The notes under the pieces are model-generated. The model saw only the letters and a program-made list of their open reading frames with translations, made no database searches and was not told the origin of the DNA. The translations under genes were made by a program, and so were the position numbers. 64,000 nt of DNA. Source: Tetragonia tetragonoides (taxonomy: Eukaryota; Streptophyta; Magnoliopsida; Caryophyllales; Aizoaceae). The stretch's first letter is position 1, and every line of letters starts with the position of its first letter. Location of the stretch: NCBI GenBank assembly GCA_038025085.1, contig CM076139.1:24753807-24817806 (forward strand), given 5' to 3'. Shown here piece by piece: positions 10,384 through 23,254 of the stretch.

Positions 10384-12277
10384 TCACTTATTAGCTTTAG
10401 GAACCCACACTTGCTTGAGCTCCTTTTTCTCAGAATCATTTTTAACTCTGTCTTTTCTCATCCAAACTTGTTTTACATGTTGCTTATTCTTGGCAACAGA
10501 CCTAGTTCTGTCCTGGCATTCGTACCTGTAGTGACCACCTTGTCCACAATGCCAGCAGAGTCTGTTATATTTCAATCCAACATATTTGGTGTTGGGAGTC
10601 CAATCATCCTTCTTAGCTTTTCTTCCTATATCATTTTTAAACCTATTGTGATTATCATTTAGCCATTTTAAGGCTTGAGGTGAGCTAGTCCATTTGTTAA
10701 GACGAACTAGTTCTTCTTGAACCTTATTCAACTTGCCTTTATAGTCTTTAGTTTTTTCAAGTTCCTTTTCCAAGTTGATCCTAAGAATTTCACATTCAGA
10801 TTTTAACTCATCTAGGCCATTTTCATCGCACATATATAGGTTCTAATGCCTCATTGGTTTTCTTAGATAAATCAGTCTCAAGAGATAAACATTTACTTTC
10901 AAGGATGGACTTTGTTCCCCCCATTTTGCATACTGTTTCTTTGAGATCTTTATTTTTCTTTTTCAAGGTTTTTAACATTTTCTCGTAATTGATTTTGATC
11001 TCCAACAGTTCACTTACATCTTCCTTTGAATCATTGTAAGCATGCAAAATGTTATCTTTTTCAATGTTTAGCTCTTCATACTGATCCATCATAGAAAGTA
11101 CCATCTTAAGCAATTTATCTCTAGACCAAGAAGCAATTTGACTTTTGATTTCAAGAATACCTACCTCTGCTTCTTCATCTTTAGAAGAGATGTCTGTTCT
11201 GGCCATAGTGCATAGATCCTCCACTTCATTCTCTGGCTTATCCTCATCGTTGTCTGACCAACCAGCCAGCATGCTCACATATCTTGCTTTTCTTTTGGTG
11301 AACCTTTCTGGCTTTCTGGAGGAAGATGGACGTTGTTCTGTCTGCATGTTCTCAGTTGACTCGGGACACTCGTTCTTGAAGTGACCAAGTCTTGAGCACT
11401 TATGACATCTGATTTTGGACTTGTCGAAGTTTCCACCTTTCCCTGAATTTGACGCAGCTTGAGTGAAACTTCCTCTATTACCATAGAAGCGAGCAAACTT
11501 CCTGGCAACAAGGCTTATCTCATCTTCGTTAAGACCTAGGTCATCTTCAGGAATCTCATCCACTTGGAAAGCAATCTCCTTTTCTCTCTTGGTCACATTA
11601 GATTTGACTTGCAACTCATGAGTCATTAAGTTACCAATCAATTCTTCAACCTTCATGATGGTCAAATCCCTTGCCTCTTGAATAGATGTCACTTTAGGTG
11701 TCCATGTATTGCTTACTGGTAGGCTCCTTAACAGCTTTCTAACAACATCATCTTCATCAAAGGGTTTGCCAAGGGATTTGAGTTGATTTAGGATATTGTT
11801 GAACCGAGCATACATGTCTTTGATAGTCTCTGTTGGTTCCATGTTAAACAATTCATATTGTCTAATCAACATATCTATTTTGGATTGCTTTACCTGTGAG
11901 GTGCCTTCATACGCCATCTCCAAGGTTTTCCAGATGCTTTGAGCAGTGTCACATCCTTGAATACGATTGTATTCCTTAGCATCAACTCCACAATGTAGGA
12001 GTTTGACAGCTTTAGCATTTTTCTCTATCTGCTTCATGTCCGTGTTGATCCATTTTTCTGAAGATTTGATGCTTGTCTTACCTTCTTTATCCACTTGCTC
12101 TATAACCAGATCTCCCTTTTGAGTTATTTGCCATAACTCATAGTCTTCAGCCTTGATAAAAATTTCCATTCTTTTCTTCCACCAAGGGTAATAAGCTCCA
12201 TTAAATAGTGGTGGACGGTTAATTGTCTGTCCTTCCTTCATCTCACTAGGTGCACTCATTTTTGCGGAAAAACTCAA
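10384..12277 (-). pseudogene. Gag of the copia element, two zinc knuckles, one frameshift
   Basis: The main frame (10823-12277) starts with MSFSAKMSAPSEM and shows the copia gag core (NGAYYPWWKKRMEIF, YEGTSQVKQSKIDML) of the UBN2/DUF4219 type, then a zinc knuckle CHKCSRLGHFKNEC (CX2CX4HX4C). After a frameshift near 10830 a second frame (10384-10833) is coiled-coil-like and carries a second knuckle, CWHCGQGGHYRYEC. A TGA at 10384-10386 separates it from the protease. Gag forms the particle and binds RNA; two knuckles are unusual for short copia gags but fit long SIRE-type gags. Confidence 0.85.
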
Positions 12278-12300
12278 GGTGTTAACCTTTTAATGAGCAA

Positions 12301-12318
12301 CCTTGCTCTGATACCAAC
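12301..12318 (-). promoter_or_regulatory. Primer binding site for initiator tRNA-Met
   Basis: The minus strand reads TTGGTATCAGAGCAAGG directly after the 5' LTR end. The core TGGTATCAGAGC is the classic complement of the 3' end of plant initiator tRNA-Met used by copia elements. Confidence 0.93.
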
Positions 12319-13757
12319 TGAAGAGTGCCTAAGTTACTCTAGAGGGGGGTGAATAGAGTGACTCCAATTTCTCGCGTTTTATGACTTGAGAACAAGATAG
12401 GGAACAGCGTTATGGACGTTGTTCCTACGCAGTGAACTAAATAGAAAGTAAAAGACTGAATGTAAATAACACAAGGCTTTTTTCACGTGGAAAACCTCCT
12501 AGGCTCAATAGGAGTAAAAACCACGACCCTGTTACTTGGGATTTTTGTCACACTACATCTCTTATAACCAGAGCCAAAAACAGGATACGTTACTGTACCC
12601 TAACACACCACACACCATCACTGAAGCGTTGCCAACCTCTCCAAGTCACACACTGACCTGAGAGAAACTCTACGCTTGTTACTAAGCTAGAGCTATTACA
12701 GATTACCAGACTGTTTGTCCTATTACACGCTTCAACACTAAGCAAAATAAGACCACAGAAAACTTATTATGCAATGACCAATCTAAGCAAGACTCAAACT
12801 GACCATGACAAGGAACAGGGTTCAAGGTTGTTCTTGTGAGCACAGGACGTATCTGGTTTGGACGATTTAACGCTTTCCACAAATGATTCTGATCTCAATA
12901 ATGCACGCAAATCTTAACCCTAAAACTGAGCCTATCAGGTGCCATATATAGGCAGGCAAAGGAGCTCAGGCCAATTAGGTTAAATCTCTTCAGAATATAA
13001 AAGAAAAGATTTGTCAAAAAGATAGGATAGAGTTTAAGTAAAGAATAAAGATCTTTCCCTAACCCAACCTATGTGATAAAAATCGTCCAAATACTTAAAC
13101 AGAAATTCTTGGCCAGCTAGCAAGTGATTTATCAGATTATAATCTCTAAAAGATAATTAGAAATATTCCAGAAGATAATTCACTTACTTAAACAATATAT
13201 ACTTGGCCATTAAGTGAACTAATTTTCCAAGATAAAATATTTTCAAAGTAAAATACTTTTTCTGTTTAAAACACGATTTTGCAATATTCATTTTTCCAAA
13301 ATAAATTATATTTCTTCAGAAGAATATTTGTGTGAAGATCTAAAAGGATAATACACAAAATATTCATAGAAATCATAAATACGATATTATTACAAACTCG
13401 TCTAGATACACAGCTAGAAGGAACAGGGTCCAACTCGTTGTTCCCCTTTGATTCCTTCAAGCTGCAGTGCTGGTTATAGAGAACAGGGTTCACAAGAATG
13501 CTCCCCTGTACTCATAGACGCATGCACTCAGTCCTACAACCTTGTTCCATTGTCATGATCAATTTAGACTCTTGCTAACTAGTCAAGCATAGTACATAAA
13601 GACTAATGACAAATGCACTTAACTACATTACATTGTCTTCATGTCTTGTTAGGATCCAAGCATCTTCATGAGCAATCATGCTTTGAGCATTATAATTCTT
13701 GCATCTTTTAGTAAACCTACCATCATAGTTAGTTCACACAAAGATAAGGACACTATG
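12319..13757 (-). repeat. 5' LTR of the SIRE-like copia element, missing its outer 31 bp
   Basis: It matches 2506-3941 with scattered substitutions. Identity stops at CACTATG (13757), where the left copy continues with about 31 bp to its TGTTGAG terminus. The element has therefore lost its 5' terminus. Confidence 0.9.
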
Positions 13758-13960
13758 ATAGATTGTTGCCTTGCACACTTGAAGGCTAATTCTTGCATAA
13801 TTCTTGCATCCTTTATAATTCTTGCATCCACTCTACAGAATTATACTTCTCATGTTGAAAGTAGGAAAAAAAAAAAGCTTGCATAATTCTTGCATCTACT
13901 TTAGTAAACCTTCCTTTAGTATAATTCTTACATCCTTTAGTAAACCTACCATCATGGAAG
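13758..13960 (+). other. Scrambled junction between the two copia elements
   Basis: The stretch contains short copies of both neighbours. LTR-derived phrases (TTCTTGCATC, TTTAGTAAACCTACCATCAT) recur around 13795-13830 and 13875-13955. A gag-derived phrase (TTGCACACTTGAAGGCTAAT) appears at 13770 and again at 13971. Such filler is typical of end-joining with template switching. Confidence 0.6.
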
Positions 13961-14769
13961 GTTGTTGCCCTTGCACACTTGAAGGCTAATGGACTTAAGA
14001 AAACCATTGGAGAAAATAATAATGCCTTAGAGGAAGACCAGGCTAAGGCTATTATTTTCTTAAGGCATCATCTCCATGAGGACCTGAAAAATGAATACCT
14101 CATGGTTGAAGATCCAAAAGAATTTTGGTAAAATCTCCATGAGAGATATGGTCATAGAGAAAAAAGTTGTGTTGCCACAAGCCTTGTTTTAATGGGCTAA
14201 TGTGAGGTTTCGAGACTACAAATCTGTTAGCGAATATAACTCTGCTCCACTGCGGATAACTTCATCTATGAAGTTATGTGGGAAAAAAATCAATGAGTAT
14301 GACATGCTTGAAAAGACTTAGTCCACCATGCACGCCTCTAATGTGCTAGTACAACAACAATATCAAGAAAGAGGTTTCAAAAAATACTCTGAACTAATAT
14401 ATGTGCTATTGGTGGCTAAGTAGAATAATCAATTGCTCATGCAGAATCATAACATGCGGCCTGTTGGAACTAGTGCAGTGCCGAAGGAACATGCCACCCA
14501 AACGGGTGAACAAGGTCACCAACTGAAAAATAATAGATTTCGAGGCAAGAATTTCAACAAAGATCTGAGCGCCATTTCAATCGAAAAGACAGACAAATAC
14601 ACCCGCAAAGAACTAGACCAACAGGGAAGCAAAAAGTGGCATGTTTCAAATGTGGCATTAAGGGCCATTTTGCAAAAGAATGTCGAATCGCCAAGCATTT
14701 GGTGGACTTATATCATGTTTCCTTGAAAGGTAAAGAGAAAATTGTTTTGGCCAACTTTGTGGATGAAGG
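13961..14769 (+). pseudogene. Gag remnant of the second copia element
   Basis: Conceptual translation gives ALHLKANGLKKTIGENN, then AIIFLRHHLHEDLKNEY, then ERYGHRE, in three frames with stops, matching the gag of a common plant copia family. A zinc knuckle CFKCGIKGHFAKEC lies near 14645-14690, followed by a frame that runs up to the hAT insertion and resumes beyond it (LDVSDYFMDNAKTNLANL). Confidence 0.75.
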
Positions 14770-15044
14770 CCCCTAGACAGAGCCGGCCCAGTGAGGAGGG
14801 CTAAGAGGGCGACCGCCCAGGGCCTAAAGAAAAAGAAGGAAAAAGAGGGCCCAAAAAAAAAAGTCTACTTTGGCTGCAAAATAAAATAAAATAAAAATTC
14901 TAATAACTGAACAACGCTTCTTTCTCGCTACTGAAGAACACCAAGTGACTTCACTTCAACAACCCCATATAGAAGAGGAGAGAAAAAGAGAGAAAAGAGG
15001 CGACATTAATGGCGAATTTTTATCACTTTTCAAATCAATTTTGT

Positions 15045-15049
<5 letters not shown>

Positions 15050-15134
<85 letters not shown>
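15050..15134 (+). repeat. (TC)n microsatellite, about 85 bp
   Basis: An uninterrupted CT dinucleotide run of about 42 units lies in the presumed 5' untranslated part of the hAT element. It produces a spurious Ser-Leu ORF. Confidence 0.97.
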
Positions 15135-15138
<4 letters not shown>

Positions 15139-16260
15139 TTTAATTTTATTTTTCTTCTATTTGAGTTTTTTGAATTAGGGTTTGATATTCATTTTTTCTT
15201 TCTTTGTTAGGTGGATAAGCCATTGAATTCGAATTCCAGATTCAAGGTAACATAAACTGAACTTTGGTTTTGATTGTTTAAATTTAATTATTAACTCAGC
15301 CTAATTTGATTTCTTGTCTTCAATTTGGGTAATTGGGTATTTGGGTGATTGGGGTATGTTTGAGTAATTGAGTTTTGAAAGTTTGAATTAAGCCTTGATA
15401 TGGTTGTTCTAGTTGAATACTTGAAATGTTGTGATTTGTGAAATTTAAAACAATAGATCAGAGTATTACCTCACGAGTACAAAAGAGTAAAATAGCACCT
15501 AACACTAAAACATTGTCCTTTGATGTATAAGTTGTTTGCCATTTGCCCAATTAGGAGAACTTCACGTTAGCGTCAGATTTTATACCAATAATATGAAATT
15601 GGGATTACTAAAACAATGTCCTTAACTTGGGCATTTTACTAAGTACTTGCTGACTAGCTTCAAATTCAATTCATAAATGTTACATTTCTTTCTTTGCTGT
15701 TTATCTCAGTTGACATACAATTTACATATAACTGTGATTCACAAATCAAAACCAGACCTTGGAAATTAACTAGCTAGGGAGGAATTTAAAGAAGAGGCAA
15801 GTTTTGTTTTTTGTTTTTTACATAGTCATTGTTGTTACTGTGTAATATGTACACAGCACTATAGAAGGCATTCAACTTGACAAACTGCAAAACGATTTAC
15901 TCCTATGTCCTTTCTTTTAATTGATTAACTCATAATAACTATTTAAAGTTTTTGTCCACAAGGTGATTAGTTGAATATTATCCATTACAGCTAGCAACGT
16001 TATAATCTAGTGGAATCGGTAGTCTCTATATTGTTGATCAATTGATAAAGCATGCTTGTTGTTGATTTGGTTTAAACTCACTTTTCCTATCTTTATGCAC
16101 CAGATTTGATCAAGTCTTTCCTTTGTTCGGAATTGGGATGCTTTTAGCGACCGTTTCAGATTTTCATCTTGGTGGCAGTAGTAATTTCTTTTCAGGTGCT
16201 ATCACTCCTTTCTTAAGGCAATTGGTTTATTATTGTAGTGTATGATGTTGCCTAAAAAAC
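15135..16260 (+). other. Non-coding 5' region of the hAT element
   Basis: AT-rich sequence without a convincing ORF. The segment 15170-15250 (AATTAGGGTTTGATATTC, then a donor-like CAAGGTAACA) and an acceptor-like TTTTCAGGTGC near 16190 look like a leader intron of the transposase, but I cannot prove splicing. Confidence 0.4.
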
Positions 16261-16272
16261 ATCTATCTGGAA

Positions 16273-18746
16273 GTGAAAAAAAAAAAAAAAAGAAAACGAG
16301 AGGAACAATTAATAGAGTCACAAAAAGGAGCCATTAATAAAAAAAAAAAACTTTCTAGGACAACAACCTCTTCTGAAAAAGTGGAGGGTTTGGTAGGAGA
16401 TGATGTTGAACAAGAACAACCTAATAAAAATTTGGAAGGACTATGTGGAGGTATCAAAGAGGATAGTAGATTGAGTGAGCATGAAGAAGTACCTAATTTG
16501 CATGATAATGAAAACATAAGAGGTGATGAACAATTTATTCCTCCTGTGAATATTTATGATCCTAGAATTTGGGATAGTCTAGATAATAAATCAAGAGACC
16601 TTTTAATTGAAAAGGGGCCTATAAGAGAATTGAATCTTGTATTTCCTTTGGATAATCTTTCTAGGCATTGCTCTTATACTTATTATTCTAAAAGATTGAA
16701 TAATGTAGAGGTTGTGGATAGAAAATGGTTGGTTTACTCTAAACATGTGGATAAAGTGTATTGTTTTTGTTGTAAGTTGTTTAAAACTCTTAATGGAAAA
16801 AGTTCATTAGCAAATGATGGATTGAGAGATTGGAAGCATCTGAGTGAGAAGCTCAAACAACATGAAAATAGTGTTGAGCATATTGCTAATATGAACAATT
16901 GAAATGAGCCAAGAGTGAGAATGAATAAAAATCAAACAATTGATAATGATCTCCAATAACAAGTTATAAAGGATAAAGAGCGTTGGAGACAAGTTTTAAT
17001 AAGAATAATTGATGTTGTGAAATGTCTTGCAAAACGTAATTTGGCTTTTCGAGGAACTCATGAGAAACTATACCAAGAAAGTAATGGAAATTTTTTAGGA
17101 TTGATTGAGATGATTGCAGAATTTGATGCGGTAATGCAAGATCATATTAGACGCATTGAAAAGAATGAGATTCATCATCATTATCTTAGTCACACAATTC
17201 AAAATGAGTTGATTTCTCTTTTGGCCCAAAGTGTTCAAAATTCTGTTTTAAGGACCATTAAAGAGGCCAAGTATTTCTCCATTATTCTAGATTGTACCCC
17301 AGATATGAGTCATCATGAGCAAATGACTTTGATTGTGCGATGTGTGACCATGTCAAGTAAGAAAATAAAGATAGAAGAGTTCTTTTTAGAGTTCTTAATT
17401 GTGGATGATACTTCTGGATTATGACTTTTTAATTCATTGCTAGATGCATTAAAATCTTTTAATCTTAATGTAGAGGATATAAGGGGTTAGGGATATGACA
17501 ATGGCTCTAATATGAAAGGAAAACACCAAGGGGTTCAAAGACGATTACTCGATGTGAATCCGAGAGCTTTATATATGCCATGTGCTTGTCATAGTCTTAA
17601 CCTTACTGTTTGTGATATGGCAAATTCTTGTGTTAAGGCAATTTCATTTTTTGGAGTTGTGCAACGAGTATATACTTTATTCAAGTTCTCCTAAAAGATG
17701 GCAGATTTTACTTGATAATGTTCCAAAGTTGACAGTAAAATCTTTCTCTAACACTCGTTGGAAAAGTCAGATAAAAAGTGTAAAAGCCATTAGATTTCAA
17801 GCTCCTCAAATAAGATCGGCTTTACTGGAGTTAAAAGAATCTTTGATGATGCCAAGTCAAAGAGTGAAGCTGGGAGTTTAATTGATGCACTTGTGAGTTT
17901 TGAGTTCTTACTTGGTATGGTTATTTGGTATGATATCTTATTTTCTATTAACATGGTGAGTAAGAAGTTGCAATCGAAATCCATGTGTATAAGTGCTACC
18001 ATGAAATATTTGAAAAGTATAGTGTTATATTTTGAAAACTATAGAGAGATTGGGTTTGTCTCTAGCAAGAAAGTTGCCATAGATCTTGCAACTAGTTTGG
18101 GTGTAAAGCCTACTTTTCCTGAAAAACATTGTGCTACTAGGAAAAAACAGTTTGATGAAAATAGTGACAACGAAGAACAAAAATCAGCTGAGGAGTTCTT
18201 TAGAATTAATTACTTCGTAGTTGTGGTGGATTTTGTTGTTACTTCGTTGAATGATAGATTTGAGCAACTAAAGGTATTTGAAGGTATTTTTGGGTTCTTA
18301 TTTGATTCTAAAACCTTGAAGTATTTGAATGACCTTGAACTAGAAGAATGTTGCAATAAGTTGGTAGCTACTTTCTCTCATAACGGTTCTTCAAATTTTG
18401 ATGATAGTGATCTTTTTCATGAGTTACATGTGCTGAAAATGTATTTGCCAGAAGATTTGATGTCAACATTTGAGATTCTTGAGTTTGTCATGTCTTTAGA
18501 TTGTCTTCCAAATGCTGAAATGCTTATTGAATCATGTTATCCGTGCCTGTGACTGTAGCATCAGCTGAACAAAGTTATTCTAAGTTAAAATTGTTGAAAA
18601 ACTACTTGAGATCATCGATGTCACAAGAAAGATTGAATGGTTTGGCCATTTTATGCATTGAGAAAGATATGTTGGATAATATCGATTTTGATACCATTAT
18701 CAATGATTTTGCATCGAGAAAAGCTAGAAAACATTGTTTTTCATGA
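16273..18746 (+). pseudogene. hAT transposase with TTF-type zinc finger, broken by stops and a frameshift
   Basis: The N-terminal piece (16273-16902) has a Lys-rich start, then [16 protein letters not shown] and a TTF-type finger ([29 protein letters not shown]). The middle piece (17017-17424 onward) matches DUF4371 ([20 protein letters not shown]) and the RNase H-like core (GYDNGSNMKGKHQGVQ, CACHSLNL). The C-terminus (18534-18746) is the hAT dimerisation region (SAEQSYSKLKLLKNYLRSS, RLNGLAILCIE). Stops at about 16900, 16960, 17422 and 17490 and a frameshift near 18540 disable it. Such transposases cut and paste the element; this one cannot act. Confidence 0.9.
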
Positions 18747-19239
18747 TCATGATTCATTTGTTTGCTTGTATTTTACAGGATTCCGGATGGATGTTTGTTG
18801 ATGATGTGCCGTGTTTGTTCCTGTTGATTGTTGTTCATTTGATTGCCGATGGTGTTTGTTCCTGTTGATTGTTGTGTTCATCTTGTTCATCTGGTTCTGC
18901 AATGCTAGTTGTTGTCGCCTGCTCGAGCTAGCTGCTGCTCATATGGTGTTGGTTGGGTTCATTTTGCTTACGGCTTATGATGATACTACAAGTTGCTTAT
19001 GTTGTTGGAGTGACTATTATTGATATATATTGGACTGCATTGTGTAGACTTAAGGCTTTAAATCTCCTTTTTGTATTTGAGTTAGTGTTGAAACAATTTT
19101 CAGCTTGTATTGACGAATTTTTCTTGATTAATAAAGTTTCGTAATTTTTTTTTTAAAAAAATAGTATCGTCTTAAGGGGCCCATTTTGTTTGCTTCGCCC
19201 TAGGGCCCACAAAGAGCCAAGATCAGCGCTGCCCCTAGA

Positions 19240-22200
19240 ATGCGCCAGGCCTTGATGTTTCTGACTATTTCATGGACAATGCTAAGACTAACCTTGCCAA
19301 CCTGCGCATTAATTAAGCTTGCATTAAATAAGTCGTATCAATTATGTGTGTTTAATTATGAGTGTTTAGTTATGTTTTATTTAAATATATGCTTTAACAA
19401 GCATTGGACTATCAATGGATGTAAAATTTCGTATTAAATAAAATCAGTATGTTTAATTAATCACTAATCTAATATTTATTTATTTTAGTGAAGATATGAA
19501 CTTGCGAAATGGAATTGGCTAACAATGTCTAATAGACAGTGCTGCGACACACACACTCTTGAGAATAAAGTTTATTTCACCCAATTGAAACCAATCGAGG
19601 CAAACGTTAACACCATTGGCGGTGTTGCATAATTAATTGAAGGATCGGGATTTGTGTGTGTTATACTCTCTTATGGGGACGAAAGTTGAAATAAAAGACG
19701 CACTATATTCGAGTAAATCTCGAAGAAATTTGTTGAGTTTTAAAGATGTGCGTCAGAATGGTTACCACATGGAAACCAATACTGAAGACCAAACGGAGTA
19801 CATGTGTCTTACATAAGTTAAAGCTGGCAAGAAGTGTGTATTATTTGAGAAAATGTCAGCATACTCCTCGGGAATGTACTATACGTATATTAATCCCATT
19901 GAAATTAATATGGTGACCAAACAATGGGTGGACAACCAAGAATTATGCTCTCTGTGGCATAATCGTTTGGGTCATCCTGGCACAAGTATGATGATAATAA
20001 TAATTAAGGGTTCAATTGGACACCCATTGAAAAATGTTCGGGTACAAAAATTTGGTGAACACCCTTGTGGTGCCTATTCACTTGGAAATAAAGTTAATTA
20101 CAAGACCTTCCAGAAGTAAGCTTGGAAGTGAGTCTCCTGCATTCTTGGAAAGAATCCAAGTTGATATTTGGGGGCCAATTCACCCGCCATGCGGACCATT
20201 CCGATAGTTCATGGTATTAATAGATGCATCAACATGATGGTCGCATGTGAGTCTATTATCGACAAGAAATGTCGCATTTGCCAGATTGTTGGCACAAATA
20301 ATTTGATTGAAAACTCAATTTCCAAATCACTCAATAAGGAAAATTAGGTTCGATAATGCAGGAGAATTTACATCCCAAACATTCAAGTACTATTGTATGT
20401 CTATTGGGATTGAGGTGGAGCACCCAGTTGCTCATGTTCATACCCAAAATGGCCTTGCTGAATCTTTAATAAAGCGGTTATAGTTAATCGCTAAGCCATT
20501 ACTAATGAAATCAAAGTTACCACCGTCTATTTGGGGACATGCTATATTGCATGTAGCAGAATTAGTATGGTTAAGGCCAACTGAATATCATGAATTCTCC
20601 CCTATGCAATTGTTAACTGGGAAGGAGCCAAGTATTACGCATCTGAAGACATTTGGGTGTGCAGTTTATGTACCAATAGAACCACCTAATCGTACTAAGA
20701 TGGGTCTGCAAAGAAGGTTGGGAATATATATCGAATTTTGAAGCCCCTCAATTATTAAGTATTTAGAACCGATGACTATTGATTTGTTCACAGCACGGTT
20801 TGCTAACTGTCACTTTGACGAGTCAATATTCCTAACCTTAGGGGGAGGAAGAGATACAGCGAACCCAAGTACGACAAAAATAACGTGGTATGCAACAACA
20901 ATATCTTATCTTGATCCACGTTCAAATATGTGTGAACAGGAAGTTCAGAAAATAATTCATTGGCAAAATGTTGCAAATCAATTGTCCAACGCATTTACGG
21001 ATATAAAGAAAGTGACAAAGTCACATATCCCAGCCATGAATGTTCCTGCAATGATCGAGATCCATAAAGGAAGTTCTGATAAACCTTTTGCAAAGGATTC
21101 TACTATTAAGCGAAAGTGTGGTCGACCAATTGACTCAAAAGATTTGAAGTCAAGAAAATAAAAAAGGTTGGAAAATGTGAATGTTAAAGATGTTTAATCT
21201 TCTAAGGAAGAAAATGAACATATGCAGAGCGCAGACAATGTCGTACATCAATCGAAATGAAAACGAAAAAGATAATAACATCTCACTTGAAACCTCAAAT
21301 GAGCATGAAAATATAGACAATTACGAGATCTCATTAAACTATGTACATAATGGAAAGAAATGGAACAGAAAAGACATTGAGATTGACAACGTATTTGCCA
21401 CAGAGATAGTCATCAATGAGGATGACATTGAACCAAAATCAGTCGATGAATGTCGTCGACAAAGTGATTGGCCAAAATGGAAAGAAGCAATGTAGACAGA
21501 ATTAAACTCATTTGAAAAACGACAAGTTTTTGGGACATTAGTCCAAACCCCAAAGGAGGTAAAGCCCGTCGGATACAAATGGGTATTCGTACGAAAAAGA
21601 AACGAGAAAAACAAATTTGTAAGATGCAAGACAAGACTACAGCTCAAGGTTTTTCTCAAAAGCCAGGACTTGACTATGATGAAACATATTCTCCCATTGT
21701 TGATGCAATTACATTGAGATTTCTGATCAGTCTGGCCAATTGTCAAGGACTTCAAATGCACCTAATGGATGTTGTGACTGCTTATTTGCATGGGTCACTA
21801 GACACTGATATTTACATGAAAGTCCTAGAAAGATTTATACTGCATGAAGCCAATGTACTCAATAAAATTGAGTAAATCTTTATATGGCCTAAAGCAGTCA
21901 AAGCGGATGTGGTATAACTGTTTAAGTGAATATCACCTAAGGGAAGGTTACAAAAATGATCAAATCTCCCCATGTGTCTTCACCAAAAGATCTAGATCCG
22001 GACTCGCCATCATAGCGGTACATGTTGATGACTTAACAATTATCCGGACTCCCGATGAAATAGAAAGAATGACCCAATACCTGATGAAAGAGTTCGAAAT
22101 GAAGGACTTAGCAAGAACGAGGTTTTGTCTTGGTTTGCAGATTGAACATCTCACTGATGAAAATTTTTTCCATCAATGAAACTACACCGAGAAGGTCTTG

Positions 22201-23023
22201 AAAAAGTTCTACATGGATAAAGCACATCCACTACATTATCCAATGGTCGTACGTTCTATAACCCCTAAAGATGATCCATTTCGACCACGAGAGGAGAATG
22301 AAGACGTTCTTAGACCATACGTGCCATATTTGAGTGCAATCAAAGCTCTAATGTACCTAGCCAACAAGACAAGGCCAGATATTGCACTCTCAGTGAATCT
22401 CTTAGCAAGATACAGTAGTAATGCACCAACAAGGTGACGTTGGAATGAGATTAAGCTCCTATTCGTTACCTTCGTGGAACACTAGACTTGGGATTATTTT
22501 TTCCCAAAGGTGCAGATTCTACAGTTATTGGATATGCAAATGTAGGATACCTGTTAGATCCCGACAAAGCTAAATCTCAGACAGGATACATAATCACTTA
22601 TAACGGTACTACAATCTCATGGAAATCGACCAAACAAACCTTAATCGTCACTTCATAAAATCAGGCTGAATTAATTGCTCTCTATGAAACACGAAGAAAA
22701 TGTGTATGGTTGATGTCCATGACCCAGGACATACTCAAGGAAAGCGGTTTGAGAATGATTAATGACATCCCAACTATAATCTACGAAGACAATAGTGCAT
22801 GTGTGACTCAAATCAAGGATGACTACATCAAAGAAAACAGAACAAAACATATTGATCCAAAATTCTTCTCCACCCATGATCTAGAGACAAATGGGACGAT
22901 AAGCGTTGAGCATATCAAGTCAGATGAAAATCTTGCCGATTTGTTCACGAAAACATTGACACCCAAGAAGTTTGAGGAGCTTGTACATGGAATCGGGATG
23001 CGTTGTCATTGTAACCTATCCTA
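19240..23023 (+). pseudogene. Pol remnant of the second copia element
   Basis: Collinear but frame-broken pieces: protease-like DSAATHTLL near 19535, pre-integrase zinc site LWHNRLGHPG near 19955, integrase pieces 20150-20740 (QLLTGKEPSITHLKTFGC), reverse transcriptase 21500-22440 (PIVDAITLRFLISLA, then VHVDDLTII instead of YVDD), and RNase H 22660-23023 (EDNSACVTQIK, RTKHIDPKFF, ADLFTKTL). More than ten stops or shifts separate the frames. The AT-rich stretch 19320-19500 has no coding likeness and may be an intron or a small insertion. Confidence 0.85.
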
Positions 23024-23254
23024 AATTCAGGGGAGCACTTACGCATCATAAGCATTGTACTCTTTTTTCCTTGACCAAGTTTTTATTCCACTGGGTTTTT
23101 CCTGACAAGGTTTTTAACGAGACAATGTGTGTAAAAGGCATTACAATAAACGCGCTACTCTTTTTCCCATGCTTTGGTTTTATCCCACTGGGTTTTTCGA
23201 ATCAAGGTTTTTAATGAGGCAGCTAATACCTCTGTAATTATTAATAGTGATCCA

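Larger units (their letters stand above)
2506..13757 (-). mobile_element. SIRE-like Ty1/copia retrotransposon, minus strand, decayed
   Basis: Order on the minus strand: 5' LTR (12319-13757), primer site for initiator tRNA-Met, gag with zinc knuckles, protease, integrase, reverse transcriptase, RNase H, a 621-codon ORF in the env position, polypurine tract, 3' LTR (2506-3972). Copia order (integrase before reverse transcriptase) and an extra 3' ORF suggest the SIRE/Maximus lineage. By eye the LTRs differ at roughly 5 of the first 165 positions, so this is not a fresh insertion. The 5' LTR lacks its outer 31 bp and no target duplication is visible. Confidence 0.9.
14778..19231 (+). mobile_element. 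hAT transposon (zf-TTF/DUF4371 family), 4454 bp, with 8-bp target duplication
   Basis: CCCCTAGA is repeated exactly at 14770-14777 and 19232-19239, the 8-bp duplication expected for hAT. The ends are short imperfect inverted repeats (CAGAGCCGGCCC at the left; CAGCGCTGATCT reading in from the right). Subterminal GGGCCC-rich sequence is present at both ends. Inside lie a decayed transposase (16273-18746) and a long TC microsatellite. Removing the element and one duplication copy rejoins the copia sequence. Confidence 0.92.

Noticed and set aside
14945..15178. Ser-Leu repeat ORF
   Set aside because: Translation of the (TC)n microsatellite in the hAT element.
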